DNA from: Tanypteryx hageni
Taxonomy: Eukaryota > Arthropoda > Insecta > Odonata > Petaluridae
Assembly: GCA_028673005.1 (NCBI GenBank)
Contig: CM054118.1
Span: 8,641,082 to 8,705,081 of the forward strand
Length of the DNA: 64,000 bases
Direction: 5' to 3'
Made by a program: the position numbers and the translations under genes
Shown here: piece by piece, positions 56,701 to 62,700 of the stretch
How the letters are laid out: every line of letters starts with the position of its first letter
Position numbering within the stretch: position 1 is the stretch's first letter
Notes under the pieces: generated by a model
The model's input: only the letters and a program-made list of their open reading frames with translations
Database searches by the model: none
Told to the model about the DNA's origin: nothing

Positions 56701-59700
56701 GGTCTTTAACAAATTTTTTCGATACAGCCTTAATTGAGATAATTGTTTTAGATACTAACCGGTACACAGAGAATTACACAAAAAATGTGGAGTTGCCTTT
56801 CAGATCTCGATTTCTCTAATTGGAAACTTGTAAATTTAGGTGAAATTTATGTGTATTATAATGTTGATGGGTATTGTACAAAAGCCTACAATTCATTCTT
56901 ACTTTTCTATAAATCCACTTTTGGAAACAAGTATCTTTCCTAAAACAATGTCTCCAGATAGGTTTGAAAACATCTCAAAAATTTTTTATTTTATTGATAA
57001 TTCAAAATAAAAAACTTTTCAAAATTCAACCTATCATTGATTATTTGCAAACCAAAGTATCTATTTGCCAAAATAAAATATTGCTGTGGATGAATCCCTC
57101 ACACTTTGGAAGGGATGACTGTCATTTAGGCAATATATTCCTTTCAAATCATCAAAATTTTGCATAAAAACATTCGAGCTTTGCCAATCGGACACTGGTT
57201 ACTTATGGAATTTCATTGTTTACTCTGGCTCAAGCATCACAATTTCAAATTCAGAAACTCCAGATGGACTCAAAACATCAGCAAAAGTGATTAAATTACT
57301 TGAACTTTTATTTAGAAAAGGTTATAATTTATGGATGGACAATTATTACAATTCATCTGATTTGGCTAAATTTTTGTTGAATAGTCACAAATGTAGCTGG
57401 AACTTCGCATTTAAATAGAAAAAAATGTTCCAAAAGAAGTCAAAGCTGCAAAATGGAGAAAAGGAGAACATATTTCAATGGCGAGTGATGGGGTAATGGC
57501 CATGAAATGGAAGGATAAAAAATACGTATCATTTATTTCGACATTACACCACAATAATTTTCGGGAAAAAGATGGAAAATTTAAACCCATCTGTATTTTA
57601 GAATACAATATGGCAATAGGAGTGGATTTGAAAGATCAAAAGCTTCAGCCCTACCTCTTAGAACGTAAAAGAAGTAGTAAATGGTACATCAAATAGTTTA
57701 GACAGCTATTAAATGGTTGTGCATAATGCATTGGTAACATTCAATAGTTGTCAAAATAAGATGGACCATCTTAGTTTTTGTCTTGTTTTAATTCAACAAC
57801 CGTTGGAAAAGTAGGGGAGTCCTTTGGAGTCACTGTGTGCTAGACGACCTTCCATAAATCTGCCACCACGCCGTTTACTCGAGAGAGACATCATCGAAAA
57901 CATACCAGCAATAAGAAAAAAATATAGGCCCAAAAGAAGATGTCAAGTGTGCTCTGCTAAGGGAAAGAAAAAGAGTACTGTGTATTGGTGCCCTGAGTGT
58001 GATGTATGTTTGTGTTTAGAAGATTGTTTTAAAACATACCACACAAAACTGCACTTTTAGGAACTAGTGAAATCAGAAGATTATATGTTGGGAAAAAACA
58101 ATGAGTACGCTGTAATTTTTTTATAGTTACTGAACATTTCTCTGTAACTAAATTTTTATAATATTTAATATTTAGTTAACAAAGTTATTAAATATAATTC
58201 AGAAAATTGTGCCAGCAGTGATTTTCAGCAATTTTGTACTGCCAACAGAGCCCATGCTCATTTAAATTTTGACTGGCTTGAAGGGTTATTTTGACCGGTC
58301 TGAAGGGTTAAGTTAAAAATATAGAGATATATTTTTAATAGAAAAATAAAATAATAGGAAACTCTTTCATAAAATTCCAGTTCCATTTAGGTTATTATGT
58401 ATTCTTTGCACAAAGTGAACGCATATAGGGGAGGTTGTTTCCATCCGTCCATATGGGATCCGCTGGATGTATTTTGATGAAATTTGGTATTGGAGAGTTT
58501 TGCTAAAATTGGTCGATTGATGCCAATTTTGGTTAAAATCGGACAACAATTACGACCACTTAACATGAAGACCTACAATGTTCCTTTGTTTCAACTCGAG
58601 AATCGCAGGATGTATTTTGATGAAATTTAGTATTGGGGAGTTTTGCTAAAATTGGTCGACCAATTCCAATTTTGGTTAAAATCGAACAACAATTACCACC
58701 ACTTTACATCAAGACCTACATGTAGTTTACAATTTTTCATTGCTTCAACTCGGGAACCACCAGATGCATTTTGATGAAATTTGATATTGGGAAGTTTTGC
58801 TAAAATTGGCCGATTCCAATTTTAGTTAAAATCGGACAATAATAATGACAATTTTACATAAGGATTTACACGTATTTTACAACATACCTCACTAGCTTCT
58901 CGTTAAATACTCATCTGAGCGAAATATATTGAGAACATTGTGAAATCTCAAAGAACGCATTTGGAAACTGGGTGTACTCCGACATGGAGTACACCTTTAC
59001 AATCTTGTTAACCACTTCCCTGATAGGTTTTTTCCATTAGTTGGTCCAAAAAAATCACATTTTTTAATTTTATTTTTAGAATAGCTAGTTAGATATGAAA
59101 AGATAGTCATTTTTATTTTGAACCTTTTATTTAACTTAATATTTTACTCTTTCTTATTCAAAATTGACACACACACATGTTCACCTTGTATTACACATTT
59201 GTAGTTAACTATTTAATATTAAATCAAAAAAGCAGTAATGAAATCTTTAATACCAAAATTAAATTACACCATATATATGCTAAAGATAATTTTGACAATG
59301 TCTTATATATTTGCTTTAGTATGATAAATTTTAAAACATGGTATTACACACAGTGCAACATCACAATCCTCACAGTAGTATCTGCTCTCTTTATGTATTT
59401 GTTTACCCCATGCATCCCATTTTCGGGAACACAATGCACATTTTCTCATCGGGTTTGCCTTCTTTTCAGTGGCCGGGATAATTTCAGGAAAAAGCCTTTC
59501 AGTGAGGCGGCAGGGATGTTATGCCACTGGTGGCCTACCTGCCTTCGGAGAGACAATACTAGGGTGATACACTTCAATTATTTTCTCTATCAAATCAAGT
59601 CTGTAGTCCAAATGAACACTTTTTCCACCCGTTTTACGATAAAGAACAAAAGAATTCCAAATACAGTTCCAACAAGTGAAAGAATAGCTTTTTATAATAT

Positions 59701-62700
59701 TTTTTCCTCCATTTTCTTGGAATAGGGTAATCAGCCAAATGCTGGTCTACTCAGTCCACTCCTCCCATCGTATCATTATAGTCCAGCACAACCTTTGGCT
59801 TCATCATCACTCTGCCTCTTTTTTCAACCCTCTGCATCTCGTTGTTGTGTACTGAAGACAACAGAGTCACCTCTTTCTTATCCTTCCATCGAAGCACCAT
59901 TAGTCTGCCTTTCCGATATGCCGCTGTCTCGCCTTTTTTCATTTTTTTTTCAATGCTGCCGGAATTCCTTTTCTTGTCACACACACAGTCTCATACGTGT
60001 CACAAGACCGAGAAACAAGCAAATTGGCCAATTCTGTCATTAGACAATATCCTTTATCTAATATGGGTTTCATAAGGGACATCAACACCTGAGACAACAT
60101 TGGCATATTCTCAAAATCTTTATCAAGAATGGTACCCTTTCCCATATATATGATTGTTGACCACACATATCCACTTTTAGATTCGCACAAAACAAATGTT
60201 TTAATTCCTATCCCCTTCCATTTTAAGGGCATAAATTGATGCCAACCTAGTCGTCCTTTGTACAGCAACGGCTTTCATCAATAGTTATGTCTCTCTCTGG
60301 TGTATAAAACTTGCCAAACTTTTCCTCTAACATTTGGTAAATGAGCCATATTTTATTTAACTTAGGATTAGGATGGGTTTCAGGATTGTACTCCTCATTG
60401 TTGCTAAAATGCAAACATTGTCTAAATTTTGCAAATCTCCGATAAGGCATGATTTGTCCAAAAAATGGTGTAGAAAGTATAGGTCTTGTTGACCAATAAA
60501 ATTCCTGTTCTGGCTTTCTCACAATACTTTGCAGCATGAGTGCAAAAAGCACATTTCAGGACCACTAGTGGCATGCCATTGTTCTTTTGAACCAGATGGT
60601 TTATCACGGATACACTGACTAGCGTAGTTATTTGTCTCATCGGTAATATAACCAATGAGGTCATCATCAGAAAACAGTTCAAAGAACTGCAAAACACCAC
60701 CATCTGGATGAACTTCAAAATTTATCGAAGAATCACCCTCAAAATAGAACCTAGCCAGTGCAGGAGGAGGAGGGTCTGAATTATCCACTGTCCTTCTTGC
60801 ACAGGTTCCTCTGCAACCTCGGAATCGGAGTTGGTCTCTTCCAAGAAACTTGATTCTGATCCGAAATCCTCGATATCCACTTCTTCCACTTCCAAATCAG
60901 AACTGTCACATTCCTTGTCACTTTCCATTACGGAAAGGGTCAAGTAACACGGTAAAACAGTAAAAACAAAATAATAAAAACAATAATAATGAAGCAATAA
61001 TAACAACGCAATGAAAACAACAATAACAAAGCAACAAAAACAATAACAAAGCAATGAAAACAATAATAACAAAGCAACAAAAACAATAATAACGAAGCGA
61101 TAAAAACAATAATAAAGCAATAATAATGAAGCAATAAAAACAATAACGGAAAACTCTGAAAAAATCAACAGTGAACAATGAAAACAGTAATGATATAACA
61201 GTGGAATGCAGATGCAAGTGAGGATGCTAGACGAGTTCACTCAAGAGCTCAACAAACTATCTAACTCAGACACCCCTGCAAAAATATGAAGCGGTCACAT
61301 AAATTCGAGTAACGGTAAATGGACTTGCGAGAGAGAGGGAAAAACCCTTAGGATCAGTGACCTGGTAGCATCGGTCGGTTGGTGTGTTAGATGAGAAAAT
61401 TCTTTCCCTTGTCCTTTTCACGGGCCTCGCTATAAGCCTTCAGTTAGAAGACCCATATTTTGAAACTTATTGAAAACCTAAGGATCGCTATAAATGAAAA
61501 GTGGTCACAAAAATTCGAGTAACCATAAATAGACTTGGGAGAGAGGGGGAAAAACCCTTAGGATCAGTGACCTGGCAGCATGGGTCAGTCGGTTGGTGTG
61601 TTAGAAGAGAAAATTCCTTCCCTTGTCCGTGTCACAAGCCTCGCAGTAGGCATTCACTTAGAGACCCATATTTTGAAACTTATTGAAAACCAAAGGATCG
61701 CCATAAACGAAAAGATCCTGATTCCAGAGAAAATAGTAAAAGCGACAAGAGATGCATATTTAGTTTTATTTATGAAATTGACTATATCGAAAGGCCCTCT
61801 CATATGTTATAAAAAATATTTAGATGCTAAAAAAATAAAATCATACCGATTATTATATTATTCTCCTTCATTTGCTTACTCATTTTCATTACAAACTGTC
61901 GTATAGAATCAGAAATTGTTTTACGCAATAGAAAATTATTTTATGCAATAGAACATATTTTTACATTTATTGGCAGCACTAAATGTAATCATAATCCATT
62001 TGAAACTTTTGATTTCTCAATATGGTACTCCTTTTTGCAAAACTACCAAATAAAGAAAATTCATTTGGCAGAAGCAAAGTTATAACATGCGCATGAACAA
62101 CTGGCAGATAGATGGACAAATAGAAGTATAGAACAAAGGCAATAGGTAAAATGCACACGAAAAGAAAATAAGTTATAGCTAGTGATAATAAAAAACACTC
62201 AAAAATTTTATCACTCACTACTATGGATGTTTTGAAAATACAAAACTTCAGTTATATGTTTTTCGCAGTTATACATATTTTTTGAATGGTCAATTCCTTT
62301 ATGTTTTTTATAAGTTTTATTCACATATACGTTCATTTTCATTCCCCTTCTATGATGTATAAATGGGGTTTTACTGTATTACGTTTTGTATATGTACATG
62401 ATACGAGGATATCATATTTCTTCAATTTACGTTAAAATAATTCAGTCATCCTTAAAAATACCGCTAAGAACCTTAAAATCCAACACCCACATGTCCTCTT
62501 GTGGTGAAAATGTGAACTTCTAGCAGCTACCAAGTAAACTCGGCCAGAACAGATTTCAAGAGGAAAAAGAGGCATAGGACGAGTTAACTCATCCGCACCA
62601 GAATTTGCACATCTTTGTTGGACGAGTCGGCCACGTCAGGGAAGTGGTTAATATACGCATCTGGATAAAATTAACAAAAATAAAAGATGCAAATAAATTG

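Larger units (their letters stand above)
59012..62647 (-). mobile_element. piggyBac element on the minus strand, TTAA-flanked
   Basis: CCACTTCCCTGA at 59012 and its inverse TCAGGGAAGTGG ending at 62647 have TTAA outside both (59008-59011, 62648-62651). 3.6 kb. The 5' portion (60940-62600) holds an A-rich repeat and a tandem duplication. Confidence 0.9.

Noticed and set aside
60918..61240. Hydrophobic open frames suggesting membrane proteins
   Set aside because: They are the complement of an A-rich AACAATAA-type repeat; residues are limited to F/I/L/Y/C/V, and no such domain occurs in piggyBac.
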